The position numbers were made by a program, and so were the translations under genes. Positions 34,101-45,460 of a stretch of 64,000 bases of DNA are shown in pieces. The DNA lies in contig OZ038531.1 of NCBI GenBank assembly GCA_964036665.1, forward strand, positions 20,934,324 to 20,998,323, read 5' to 3'. The notes beneath the pieces were generated by a model. That model was not told the DNA's origin and did not search any database. It saw nothing but the letters and a program-made list of their open reading frames with translations. Numbering within the stretch: the stretch's first letter is position 1; each line of letters begins with the position of its first letter. Source of the stretch: Gordius sp. MW1 (lineage: Eukaryota > Nematomorpha > Gordioida > Gordea > Gordiidae).

Positions 34101-34590
34101 TGTACAACAAAAGGATTTAGTTGAAACCATTTTTAACTTATTTTAGGAATTAAAGCATTTGGTGAACCATTATTAAGATATATATAAATTAGTTTTATAA
34201 AAAAAACCTCTGAACATTTTAAGGATAATATGTGTATGAAAAAGGTGATTGTTGCATTGTATGTGGACTTATGTTTAATATTTATTTTTATGTATATAAA
34301 TTTAGGCCTAAATATGTATTGTAAAAAGAACTATAAATGTTAATAAAATAGGGATAAGTAATGTACCAATGTTAATAGATAAGTGATACATGAAGAATTC
34401 CTAGGTAAATAGTAGAGGATTCCGTTTGTAGTGCATAATAAGAATTAATATAATTCTCGTGCAGAACTTCCGATAACGGCAACTTTTTCCAAATCCTTTG
34501 AGGGATATATACTAATTTGTATAGATTCCAAGATGATTATGTTGTTTTCCTTTTTTCCGCCATTTTAGGCGATGCGTCATTCGTGAAAAA
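31139..34590 (-). mobile_element. LINE family B (RLE-type non-LTR retrotransposon), near full length
   Basis: On the minus strand the 332-codon frame 34110-33112 carries a lead-in (RIPRGARPASQQFL, W-KLFRLTF) and RT fingers (AGLDGFRPVYLQDL, IAIKKPDNSVRPIAIGSV). It meets one in-frame UGA where LINE A has arginine and continues through KLDFANAFNDIRR. After a frame change the 524-codon frame 32894-31320 gives GIQQGDPLGPPLFC, YLDD, CRNCS...HPLHC, RHEKVN, RMRPDGSTLIPW and KWDFTCIDIFAPSN. That is RT, CCHC knuckle and restriction-like endonuclease, the R2-group order. The T-run at 31139 is the antisense poly(A) side. It is broken about twice, so not active as it stands. Confidence 0.85.
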
Positions 34591-35114
34591 AACAAAAAAT
34601 GCTCAGTAATTTAAATTTATAAACCTCAATATTAATCTATTAGCGTTAATATTTTATAAAAATAAAGTTAAATTGAGTTTGTGGAAATTAAAATGGTTTT
34701 TTATTCTGGCTAAATTAAACAGATTGGAGATCTGATTGTTAAATTTTTATTAATTAAAAGGTATCTTAATGTCTTGAATATTTTCCTCCCTTCTCATTCT
34801 TCAAATAAATATGGCAAATTAGAAAAACTATGAAAAGTAATGACTTATATTTTCCATTCTAAAATGCTCTGTCTCTCCCTTTTTAAATTTTACTATACTT
34901 GTGTTAATAATGTATTTATTTGCCAATTTATTGAGAGTTATTAATCTCAAACTTTATAAAGGCAAAATATAGAATTTTTATTTGAATAATCACAAAATAA
35001 TTATTAACAATGGAAAATGGAAAATTGACAAATTTTGCTGGATACAACTTTCATTTCAAAAACTTAAAATTTGTTATATAATCAGTGTTAATGTTAAATT
35101 ATCTAAACTTACTA

Positions 35115-35275
35115 TTACTTAATAATAAATGCTGATTTAGCCTTTAAGGGTCTACCTCGCTTTCTTTTTTGCCCCAAACTTTTGGCTTCTTTAGGTGGTT
35201 GGCAAAATTTAAGTTAAATTGCTAACAAAACCACATGTTTGCAAATATATTGTATAAAAAGCAACAATTGCACTA
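35115..35275 (-). pseudogene. SWIM zinc-finger transposase C-terminus, relic in copy 1
   Basis: One minus-strand frame reads QYICKHVVLLAI, then PPKEAKSLGQKRKRGRPLKA and KSAFIIK, stop. CKH is the second half of a SWIM finger (C-x-C...C-x-H), a DNA-binding module found at the end of Mutator-like transposases; the basic GRP tail is AT-hook-like. A stop interrupts it and the catalytic core is not visible. Confidence 0.6.
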
Positions 35276-35662
35276 GCCTTTAAAGCATTTTTCACAATCA
35301 TTTGGAAATTTTTAATTATTGAATGTACCCCTACCATCTAGCGCCCCCGTCGAGCGTCTTTTGGTAAATTAATTTTTAGTGAAAAGCGAACTAGCATATT
35401 AGGGCAATATAGAAAATAACGTATTATTTAAATCGAATCATCATTTATTACCTTCTGATTTTTATATAAATGTTAAATAATAAAATCAAAAAATATTGTT
35501 TTTTGTAACTTAGGGTGTAACTAGTTCCATCAGGTAAGTAACTGGAACTGTAATCAGTTACATTTGAAAATTTGTAACTCTAACTGTAATACATTTTTGT
35601 GAAAGTAACTGTAACTTAACTAGTTACTGTGGTAAAGTAACTTTAACAGCTCTGCTCTTTTT

Positions 35663-35954
35663 ATATATCTGTATTTGTTTGCGTTTTAAATTTTCTTGAT
35701 GTGATAGTGAAATAAGGGCCTATAACGACTCTGTGTTAATTATTAAGATGAAGGTACATGCTTTAATACAAGTGGTACCCGCAAATCAAATGAAAATAAC
35801 CCTAGTTTATATGCCATCTAGTTCAAATTTTAAATTAGAAGTTATTTTGACTAAATTTTTGACTAAGTTTTTTAGCATGTGACTCGAAAGTAATAACAAT
35901 CATAACTTTTTTGTCCTTAGTGGAGCTCATCAGTATGCCATAGTTAATTTTATA
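35663..35954. other. AT-rich, nothing recognised
   Basis: Spacer between the transposon and the 255-bp repeat. No signals were seen. Confidence 0.4.
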
Positions 35955-36209
35955 GTCACATACTAACTGAGATAGGTATATATAAGGCTAAATTAGATTG
36001 AATTCACTTTATGGTGGTTTAGGATAAACCTATCAATTTAATAAACTAGTAGATAAAAAGTTATTAACGAAAAAGGTAAATTAAAAAAGGAGCTTTAAGC
36101 CCTAAAAAAACTACTGTTTTTTTTAATTTTTTCCTGGAAAATTTTTGTAACATACTTGTTTGCCTTATATGCTCTTTTTAAAAGTAATTTTTTTATATAA
36201 GTTTGATTG
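35955..36209. repeat. 255-bp dispersed repeat, copy 2
   Basis: Nearly identical to 28000-28256, same orientation, in an unrelated context (AGTTAATTT before, GGGTACAAATT after). This defines the repeat's ends to within a few bases. Confidence 0.75.
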
Positions 36210-36227
36210 GGTACAAATTAAGACCAC

Positions 36228-36800
36228 GGAAGTTATTCGAGAAGATATGTTTGGCACCAAATCACATATAGCCTAAACTTTTGTTACAAACTGCGTTAAA
36301 AAGGTTGGATTTATCTTAGAATCATCCGATAATTCTCTAGAAAGTAGGATGCATCATGACGGCTTTTTTAGTCCCATGGGAAGATGGTCTGTTCTTCGCT
36401 TGGGATTCTTCACCTGCTTTGATATGTAATCAAGAATTTTGAACGTTTATATAAATGTCATTGTATAAAATCGGTGGATTTGAATTGAAAGCGTAGGTGG
36501 AGGGAAATGGAACGCAATATTTCGGACACTTATGGTTTATCTTCAGGGGAAAAAAAGGAAAAAAAGGAGAAGAGGAACTTGATATTTTCGCGCCTTCTAT
36601 TAACACTTTTAACTATTATTTTAGGCCGAAAATTTAAAAGCATCTAAATAGCGAAAAAGTAGTTTTGATTTTTTATATCCTTAGTGGCCTATTGTCCCAT
36701 CGCTTTTGGCAATTACAGCTTTCTTTTCGTCAAGGTGGTTTTTAAAGAGAAGTACGAAATGACTCTTGACGAAACTTAAGAAGAGTTTTTATATACATAT
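36228..36800 (+). mobile_element. RLE LINE remnant (family B-like endonuclease), old
   Basis: One frame gives KKVGFILESSDNSLESRMHHDG and another VPWEDGLFFAWDSSPA. They parallel KKANIPSVLEPSDPSLEGRMRPDG and IPWQNGLPLKWDFTCID of LINE B, so this is a decayed endonuclease region. A later stretch (ATTGTCCCATCGCTTTTGGC) may be the C-terminus. It is too damaged to code. Confidence 0.5.
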
Positions 36801-36899
36801 TATTTTATACCCGTTTATTGTATACCCTAAGAATAGAAATATGTTCAAATCTCAGATCAACTGACACTGTTCAACTCTTAACTTACATTAATTAATCTG

Positions 36900-37560
36900 G
36901 GAATATCTCCCCTCAGATCATTTCGCAGGTGGCACGCATATTAATAGTTAATTGAACGTCTTCGGGTAGATGGAGCCATGATATATTTTAGCCAAACATC
37001 TATTTTATCTCTTGAAGAGGATCGAGGTATCTGGTAAAACTTTACTTTTTTTGCAGGCAATATAAAGGGTTTCCAAATGGTCTATAGCATATCTTTCAAT
37101 AATATTCTCGCGTAGGTTAAAATCCTACTCACGACGCCAATTGTTACGTTAACGAGATTGAAATTTATTAGAAATTTATCAAAACCAAATGGGATATTAC
37201 ATACGCGAAATAATTAAACACGTAACACGCGACGCAAAACACATTTTGAACGAGAAAGGAAAAGAACAATAGCAATTCACGTGGTCTATCATTTTAGTCC
37301 ACAGGCAACATGGAACTTTAGCGTATATTACACATCGTCAGTTATCCTCTACATGGATAAAGTCGACAAATAGGAATATTTATTAAATCTGATTGTTTTA
37401 TTTATAAAACTTATAAATTTACTATCAAATTTTACACTAACTTATGTTTAACTTTATAAAATATCAACCATTCATAATTGAAATGTTTACTAATAAAATT
37501 TATCCAGCACTAATCAATTCATACATTAATTGCCTATTAGCTAAGACTTATATCGCGAAA
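36900..37560 (-). mobile_element. LTR retrotransposon fossil: primer-binding-site region and part of an LTR
   Basis: The plus strand at 37121-37139 is inverse to TGGCGTCGTGAGTAGGATT, a typical Gypsy-type primer binding site. It lies next to CGTAACAATT, which would be an LTR 3' end. The piece is a fragment, with no coding part recognised and no second LTR. Confidence 0.35.
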
Positions 37561-37734
37561 GTTAAAAAGTTATTACCATTTTTTTTACTATCGAAATATA
37601 ATATCTTATGAATATATAATACTAGTCATAAATTGTATTTTTAATACAGAGATAAAATATATTTTTGAATTATTTCAAATGTTTTTCAAAGCTCATAAAA
37701 ACTCATTTAAGGATAGCGGCTTGTTGCTAATTCA

Positions 37735-39220
37735 TCTCCTCTTCTTCCTTATCAAGTATTTGGTTTTACAGTCGTAAGGTATGAGTTACTTCCATCTTGA
37801 TCGTGTAGTCATGTCTTGATTAATTTTTTTAGTTTCATAACTTTGTCCACTTGCCCTTTCGACGTGACACTAAGTCCTCGTACCTCCATGTCCAGTTCTT
37901 TCTTAATTACATCATTAGTCTCCATTCTTAGAGACCAGAAACGCTGGGCCCGGTGCTCGAATCTGCCCGCCCGGCCCTTTTGATTTTTAAGCGTGACCGG
38001 GCGGGCGTCATAACAAGATTTGGGCAATCCAGGCTCAATGTCTTTTCCTTCTTAATTATGTGGTCCCACAGTCATGGTGTTTGTTAATAAGTATCTCCCA
38101 TCGCTTGACGAATCTCTTCTGTTTTCATAACTTTATTGACTTGCCCATTCCACATGATGAGGTCGTTCTCTTCCTCTCTCCCCGGGACCTCTATGTCCAG
38201 TACTTTTAGATTTACATCATTTGTATCTCTTCTTAGTTTATTCCCATACCACATTAGTAATCATGTCCGCCATAATTGAATACTGATTTTTGTCATAAAA
38301 ACTCATCATTTGGTCGAGCTTAGTATACCCTAAGCTCAACTGTAGCATTCTCATCTCCGTTGCTTGTAATAGCTTTTTTTCCGTGGTGTTTAATGCTCAC
38401 TTTTCACTTTCTTAGAGGAACACCGTTTTTACGATAGATATGTTTTGCACCTCAACCATATTGGCATTTACTTGTCGCACATTACACCGGATATACTTCA
38501 CCATTTAAGCCATCTTTTTTTGAATCCGGGCATTTACTTCTGTAGCGCAACCGTCGTCTTGATGTAGCGAGATATATAGACCTGTCGACTTTTTGGTATT
38601 TAATGGTCGACTAGCGATGGAATGCCTGTAACTTTCATCTCCATGTATACCGTTTTCGATCGTTGCCCTTAAACCATATCCAACTAAGCCCTTAACCCAC
38701 TTTCGGCTTTTTCGAATACTTTCTCTTTTGTCTTTACGCAAAGTACTATATCATCGCCATTTAGCATATACCATGGCGATGGCTTTTGAATGTCTCCCGT
38801 TATCGTGTTCATAATATATTAAATAAAAAGGACCACCAATTTGTACCCGAAAATGTTAGTCTCCCACTGTCGTCCTAACGCACGTTTGTGGCTTCACAAA
38901 TAATTTTTATAAACCGTATATATGCTTCAGGGATATTGTTTCTTAAGCATCACTATATTGATTCGGGCCGTGTCATAAGCTTTCTCCAAGTCAATAAAGA
39001 CCATTTGTAGGTCTCTTCTTCCATCTGGGCCATTAGATTTCCCTTTTCCCTTGTTCATATCTATTCTGAAAGAGTTCGACCATACTTAAGTTTGACTCAA
39101 TATCGGAGATATCTTTATCATTTGCAATACATAAGTTCCTTAAAAATCCTTTCCACCTTTCTGTCACTTTCTTCGGCTTTAATAAAGTTGACCTTTTTCA
39201 TTTTTTGACTATTTTAAGAA
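37735..39220 (-). mobile_element. RTE-clade LINE, decayed copy (minus strand)
   Basis: The RTE-type tail (inverse of TTGATAAGGAAGAAGAGGAG) lies at the left. Above it are fragments GMGKSINKVMKTEEIRQAMG, DMEVRGLSVTSKGQVDKVMK (38027-37809) and SLHQDDGCATEVNARIQ (38741-38505). An RT box PSPWYMLNGDDIVLC sits near 38760-38800, where RTE normally has FADD. Many stops; dead. Confidence 0.65.
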
Positions 39221-40189
39221 CTCTGGCTAATTTGTACCTAAGCTTGTCGCCCCTTCATGCTCCAGTTTGTTTGCCATCCCGGTATATTGCGACATTCTCC
39301 GCTATTGCATTTTTGCGGCACTCTTTTCCTCCTTAAACTCTTGATAATCCTCCGACTTTTTTGATAGCCACCTATTATGGATTTTTCTTTTTTCGATGAA
39401 ATTCTTAACCGATTCCTACCATCATAGTTCCTTCATAGCTTTGCCTTCATTGGACTGTCATAGAACTCGATGCTGTTTTATTAATGTCCTTATCCCACGT
39501 CTCTATCGTCTACGTACCTTTGCAACTTCCTTGCACCCAAATGTGAGAATTTTCTTGATGATTTTTATCACTCGTCGCCGTATTCTTTAGCGTATATATC
39601 GAATTTGAGGCTCATTAATTCTTTTTTATCTCCAGAAATACTTTTCTTTAAAGATACATCACAAGTAGACGATTTTGCCTGGCGATTTCTTATCCCAGTA
39701 TTACTTTAATATTCCTTGATACTCCATAAGTCTTTTCGCTGTATGAGCAGGTAGTCACTTTGACTAAAATGCTTTTCACTTCTTTAATTCACAATATGAT
39801 CTTTGCGCTTTAAAAATAGGCGTTAACAATCGCCATGTCGTATTCTTCCCCTTCTTTGTTCTTTAGACCATGCCAGCCTCCATGATTTTGTTCATACCAG
39901 ATACGGTATGAACACTATGTAAGCGTTGGAATCCGCCCCAATAATTAGCCTTTCTTCCTGTCTTATCCTTTGTATATCCTTTTCCAATGAATTGAAGTTA
40001 CAGCCACTTTTCGGCTTCATCTAATACTTTGGTCTTTGTCTCTTCGCATAGTTATATATCCTCGGCATATAGCATACACCAAGGAGATGGCTTATGAATG
40101 TCACTTGTTATCGTGTCCATAATTATGTTGAATAAAAATAGACGTAGAGCAGATCCTTGATGTAATTTTATTTCAACTCGATAGGTTTT
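39221..40189 (-). mobile_element. Second RTE-clade LINE relic (minus strand)
   Basis: A second RT-box block (KPSPWCMLYAEDI, about 40060-40110 inverted) lies upstream of the first, so this is a separate copy or a duplicated part. Downstream frames are broken throughout. The left boundary with the previous copy is a guess. Confidence 0.5.
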
Positions 40190-41356
40190 AGAGTTTCCAA
40201 CTGTCGTCATAAGGCACGAATAAGAGGCCAATAGATGAACGACAATTTGGGTTCATGCCTGGAAAGTCGACTTCAGATGCAATACATGGTCTTAAGAGAC
40301 TTATAAAATTATATAAAGAAAAACAAAAGGATCTTCATATGTTTCATCGATCTTGAGAAAGCTTTCGATACAAGGCAGTTGATATGGGATAGCCTGAGTT
40401 CCAATGGTGTACCCGACGCTTAAATAATGTTAATAAAGAATATGTATAGCGCAAAAACCAAAGTTCGAACCATCCAATGGACATCAAAGGATTCAGTCTA
40501 AATGTCGGTGTGCATCAAGGATCGGCCCTAAGTCCTTTGCTCTTCATAACAAGAATAGATTCGATAACGAAGGACCTGAGACACGAATCACCTTGGGCAA
40601 TGCTCTTTGCTGATGATATCATCCTGTGCGCAGGCTCAAATATGGAATTAGCAGAGATGGTAAAAATGTGGATGGACCGAATTAAAAGCAAAGGCCTTAG
40701 GGTCAACCGAGATAAAACTAAATATGTATGCTTGGAGTCGGGGAATAAATACAAAAAAACACACCTGCAAATCGATGATTGGTGTTTAGTAGGAGGAATT
40801 CAAATATCTTGGTTCTAGTGTACAATGTGATAGAGGTGTGGAAAATGAAATTAAGGCAAGCATAAACGCAGGCTGGCTAAATTCAGGGAGGTGAGTGTTG
40901 TCATATGTGACAAACACATACCACTCAAATTGAAAATACGGTTAACACGGTTATTCTACCCCTGGTATTGTATGAAGCGGAAACCTGGGCAATTAAGTCA
41001 AAAGAGGAGCAAAGCTTGGCAACAATGGAGATGCGAATGTTAAGATGGATCTTAAGAATAAGCAAAAAAGATCATATAAGGAATCAAGACATAAGGGATA
41101 AACTAAATGTAGTTCCGATTCAAAAAAAATTGGCGGTAAGAAAATTGAGATAGTGGCAATCTGGAGAGAGGGAAGAAAAGCACTTGGCTAACAAGAAATG
41201 CAAGTCGAAGGTAAGCGACAGTGAGGGAGGCCTAAACTGAGATGGAAGCATAAATTAGATATGGACAAGAGAAGGTACGAGCTATAGCAAAGCTGGTGTA
41301 AGTGCAGGAATACTGGAGAACCTACTTGAAGGAGCTGACCACTAAATGTGACAAAT
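40190..41356 (+). mobile_element. RTE-clade LINE, plus-strand copy, 5' truncated
   Basis: Frames read QFGFMPGKSTSDAIHGLKRL, then in 40477-40818 NVGVHQGSALSPLLF and AMLFADDIILC (RT motifs B and C) followed by KGLRVNRDKTKYVCLES. At 40968-41153 come YEAETWAIKSKEEQ, MEMRMLRWILRISKKDHIRN and VPIQKKLAVRKLR, the RTE C-terminus. It lacks the APE endonuclease and start of RT and has several frame breaks. It stands head-to-head with the minus-strand copies. Confidence 0.75.
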
Positions 41357-41640
41357 AGCTATAGGGAAATAAGTAGTGGAATATTTAGAGGCAGGGCTAA
41401 CCCGGCTGATTTCTTTAAAAAGTTTAATGGCCGGTGGTCCAAATGCCCAGAGAATGAGGCGACAATAGGATTTATATTTGAAGGTAAGAGGGCCTGATAT
41501 TTAACAGTTATACGTGCTGAGGGAGTGCATTGTAATTTTAGTTGTACGACGCGAAAATCTCTACAAGTGAAATCCCATCTAAGGAGTAGACCATTTTGCC
41601 AAGAAATCAGGGAAGAGCCGTCTAATACACATTAACAGAT
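41357..41640 (-). mobile_element. LINE B 3'-end fragment
   Basis: AGTAGTGGAATATTTAGAGG..., CTGATTTCTTTAAAAAG... and CAAGTGAAATCCCATC match LINE B 31357-31630 at reduced identity. It is an older, short, non-coding copy. Confidence 0.7.
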
Positions 41641-42159
41641 TAGTATCCAGTAACTACGCAAAACAATTATTATATATCATTAGGGTTCCTTTTTGTGGTG
41701 AACCCCATATATGTTTTTTTTCCTTACGTCAGATTTGTTAATTATAGAGTTAGAAGTCTTTGGGTAATTTTTGTAGAGGGTTAGGCAATATATAAAAAAG
41801 ATTTTTACGCGAGTCTAGTCATAAAGGTAATAAGATGCGAGTTAAATTATTTCAGAGCAGATTGAGGGCCTAAAAATTTAGCACTTGTGGACTTATGAAA
41901 TGTTTATCAAATGTGTCTAAATAATCTACAATATGATATGACAAAATTAGACTTAGAATACCCTTGTCAAGTGTTTAAACGGTGCAGGAAGCGCATCTTT
42001 AATAAATATGTTTTAATGGAAACATTAAGACATATACTCATAATAATGGAACTTAACTTGTCTCCATCAAGATAATCAAATAAACTGTCAATAAAAAAAC
42101 AGGTTTGTATCACATATGAATGTAAATTTTTTTTAGACTGCCTTAAAATATAATTAAAA
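41641..42159. other. AT-rich with a faint inverted-repeat-family trace
   Basis: 41690-41760 (GTGGTGAACCCCATATATG, TACGTCAGATTTGTTA) distantly resembles the arm sequence at 28745-28800. No other feature was seen. Confidence 0.35.
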
Positions 42160-42417
42160 ATAAACCAGGGTCTTCGGCTCTGGTGGGAAGGGGGAAGAAG
42201 AAAGGGGGGGAGAAGGAAAGAGGCAAAGGGAAGGGGCGAAGGATGGGAGGAAGGGAAGGCGGGAAGGAAAGGGGGGAGGGAGGGAGATGCAGGAGGGAAG
42301 GGGGAACGCTCATCTCTACTCCGTGGTATATTTGCTATGCAATTTATGGGCGAGAAAGGTGGGAAGGGACGAGAGTGCCTATAGAAGGGTATAAAATGCA
42401 AAATGATTAGTTAATTA

Positions 42418-45243
42418 CAGAGCTGTTAAGTAACTAGTTACATGTAACTAGTTCACTAGTTTCTTTTCTTCAGTAAAGTAACTGTAACCAGTTACTTTTA
42501 CTTCAGGGTAACTGTAACTGTAGTTAGTTACATTATCTCAGGAACTGTGTAACTAAAGTTACAGTTACTTTTTATAAATTAAAATTTTTTTAATTAAATA
42601 TTCAAATTACACGTCTAATTTGTACTTCACCTTAATTTAAATTTCCTTCGCGGATCAAATTTGAAAATTTGAATTTCGAACAGAGAATTTATTTTATCAG
42701 TAAATACCAATATTATATAAAATATTATTTTAGTACAAATTTGTATCCCAAAAATTTAAAGAAGTGACACAACATGTAAAAAATGTAATGAACATTTAAT
42801 GAATTTTAATTGGCAATCTCTTATCAATTGTTGAGGTCTTTTTATATATGTGAAAAACAAATTTTTATCAACTTAAAATATCATATGATTTTGGCCCAGC
42901 CTCTAAATTTAAATTTTGAAAGCCATTTGATAAATTACTTTAGTACAATATTAATGAATGTTATTGAAATAGTAATATTTTTTAATGGATGTTATTTAAA
43001 TGCTGAGTAAAAATTCAAAAATGCTCAGTAAATAAACTTAATAATGCTCCGTTATAAATATAAAATGCTCAATTTCAAAAAAAATGCTCAGTAATTTTAA
43101 TTAATAATACTCACTATTGGATCTATTTAGCGTTAATATTTTATAAAAATAAAGTTAAAGTGAGTTTGTGGAAATTAAAATAGTTTTTTATTCTGGCTAC
43201 ATTAAACAGATTGGAGACCTGATTGTTAAATTTTTATCAATTAAAGGGTATCTTAGCGTCTTGAATTTTTTCCTCCCTTCTCACCCTTCAAATAAATATG
43301 GCAAATTGGAAAAGCTATGAAAAGTAATGACCTATATTTCCCATTCTAAAATGGTCTGTCTCTCCCTTCTTAAATTTTACTATGCTTGTGTTTATAATGT
43401 ATTTATTTGCAAATTTCTTGAGAGTTATCAATCTTAAACCTTATAAAGGCAAAATAGAAAATTTTTATTTGTATATAATCATAAAATAATTATTAACAAT
43501 TGAAAATGGAAAATAGAAAAATTTTGCTGGATACTCAATTCAAAAACTTAAAATTTTTATATAATCAGTGTTAAATTATCTAAACTTACTATTACTTAAC
43601 AATAAATGCTGATTTAGCCTTTAAGGGTCTACTTCGCTTTCTTTTTTGCCCCAAACTTTTGGCTTCTTTAGGTGGTTGGCAAAATTTAAGTTTAATTGTT
43701 AACAAAACCACATGCTTACAAATATATTGTATAAAAAGCAATTGCACTTGCCTTTAAAGCATTTTTCACAATCATTTGGAAATTTCATGAAATTTAATGT
43801 ACCCCTACCATCTAACGCCCCCGTCTAGAGTCTTTTTAGTCTTGGTAAATTAATTTTCAATGAAAAGCGAACTAGCTTATTAGATGACAATACAGAAAAT
43901 AACGTATTATTGAAATCGAATCATCATTTATGTTTTTTTTTTTTAAATGTATATATTGTTTATTTGAACGTAAGAACATTATAAAAACGAAGTGTCAAAA
44001 TTCGAAAAATATAGCGGATGTAAAACAAAACAAAAATATTATGATTCAAAAATGTCGCATGTGTCATCTTGTAAAAGTGGCCAACTGTCGGCCAGGGATT
44101 GAAAATTGTACTTAGCTATAAAAATACCAATTTTTTGTTTAAGTAAAAAATTAGTGGAATATTTAGAGGGCGGTCAGCGACGGCTGATTTCTTTAAAAAG
44201 CTTAATGGCGGCCGGACCAAAAGTCCCAGAACACGAGGCAACGATAGGGGTAAAGATATTAGATGGTAGGAGGGCCTGGTATTTAATCGTTTTGCGGTGT
44301 TCGGCGAGAGTCAGAGCGTTGTAGTTTTGGTTAGAGGGGGCGAATGTCTATGCAGGTGAAATCCCATTTAAGGGGTAGACCATTTTGCCAAGGGATAAGG
44401 GTAGAGCCGTCTGGTCGCATCCTTCCCTCCATCGAAGGGTCTGACGGCTCTAAAACGGAGGGAATGTTGGCTTTTTTAAAAGCGGCTTGGATAAGGCTAT
44501 TCACCTTTTCGTGCCTTATGTATTTAAATTTATTGTAAAGGCAGTGTAGGGGATGCCTTGCATAAATGTCTATGCTCTGGGAGCAGTTGCGGCAGGAATA
44601 TTCCTTTGAATAGGGAATTCCTAGTCTGAGGGCGATAGCGTATGCTAGCTCTGGGTCCTCCAACATCAATCCAGAAAGTGAGCTAGGATAAGCTTCAAGC
44701 CACTCGTGACCCGATCCGTCAAAAACTAAAGATAAGGTTGAAGTGCTGACGGGCGTCGCAACTCGATAAGAGGTAATCAACGGAGCGCGATACGAGGCTA
44801 GCATCCCAATTCTTTTGTCTAGAGGTTATGGGGATGGGGGTCCCTGGGTTGACGTTGGCTGACCAGACGTCTAGGGCTTCTACAAACGACGGATCCTCAT
44901 TTGTTGTGATTAAACGGTCGATCAATCCTTGGGCAGATTTATAAGAAGAGATAATTTTCAGTGAAAAGCGAACTAGCTTATTAGATGACAATACAGAAAA
45001 TAACGTATTATTGAAATCAAATCATCATTTATTACCTTCTGATTTTTATATAAATGTTTAAATAATATCAAAAAAAATGGTTTTTTTGTAACTTTAGGTG
45101 TAACTAGTTCCATCATGTAAGTAACTGGAACTGTAGTCAGTTACATTTGAAAATTTGTAACAGTAACTGTAATTAGTTACATTTTTTGTGAAAGTAACTG
45201 TGACTTAACTATTTACTGTAGTATAGTAATTTTAACAGCTCTG
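42418..45243 (-). mobile_element. GTAACT-array DNA transposon with SWIM relic (MULE-like), copy 2
   Basis: Ends CAGAGCTGTTAAGTAACTAG and (inverse) CAGAGCTGTTAAAATTACTA, with GTAACT repeats inside. A perfect 8-bp target duplication GTTAATTA lies at 42410-42417 and 45244-45251. The flanks equal the uninterrupted GTTAATTATTAATTTACAC of the short HINE copy (inverse, 26720-26760). It shares long stretches with copy 1 but carries its LINE B insert elsewhere. The SWIM relic lies at about 43755-43592 on the minus strand. Confidence 0.85.
43931..44952 (-). mobile_element. LINE B, 5'-truncated insertion with a 79-bp target duplication
   Basis: The antisense poly(A) side starts at 43931 (T-run). The minus-strand frames 44991-44719 and 44804-44331 carry the linker, CCHC knuckle and RLE endonuclease (RMRPDGSTLIPW), nearly identical to copy 31139-34590. 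The host sequence 43852-43930 is repeated at 44953-45031 with two changes, and copy 1 of the transposon has it once (35382-35460 region), proving a long target duplication. The 5' cut is in the linker (KSAQGLIDRL). It lacks the RT and is dead on arrival. Confidence 0.85.
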
Positions 45244-45251
45244 GTTAATTA

Positions 45252-45460
45252 TTTATACAAATATTCTAAAAGTTAGATTTTTGTAAAACCTGCTATAAAA
45301 CACTGATTAATACTTTATTTATTGAGGAATAGTATATTTAAAATATAGAAATAAAAACTTGCTCTTTGGCCAATGGTCATTTATTGGTCAGTAGCCAGGA
45401 CACGGTCAAAAAGTCAGATTATCAATGGTATTAAAAAAGAACAATAATACCACAATCCAA
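45252..45460 (-). repeat. HINE-like element body left of LINE A
   Basis: 45360-45455 holds one core unit inverted (TTGGCCAATGGTCATTTATTGG, ACACGGTCAAAAAGTC, AATGGTATTA--AAGAACAAT), as in 24840-24930. The LINE A insertion follows at the AACAATA of the unit. Confidence 0.7.

Larger units (their letters stand above)
30507..35654 (-). mobile_element. GTAACT-array DNA transposon with SWIM relic (MULE-like), copy 1
   Basis: Ends are CAGAGCTGTTAAGTAACTAG and, inverted at the right, CAGAGCTGTTAAAGTTACTT. Both lead into dense GTAACT/AGTTAC repeats (30507-30670, 35510-35654). A perfect 8-bp target duplication CTCTTTTT flanks it (30499-30506, 35655-35662). Its own DNA is about 1.7 kb; the rest is the LINE B insert 31139-34590. 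The minus-strand relic at 35275-35115 marks a SWIM-finger transposase. The 8-bp duplication is shared by hAT and some Mutator-like elements; the SWIM relic favours Mutator-like. Confidence 0.8.

Noticed and set aside
42181-42410. 75-codon frame of G/K/R (plus) and its P/S mirror (minus)
   Set aside because: Translation of a purine tract that is part of the HINE-like 3' end.
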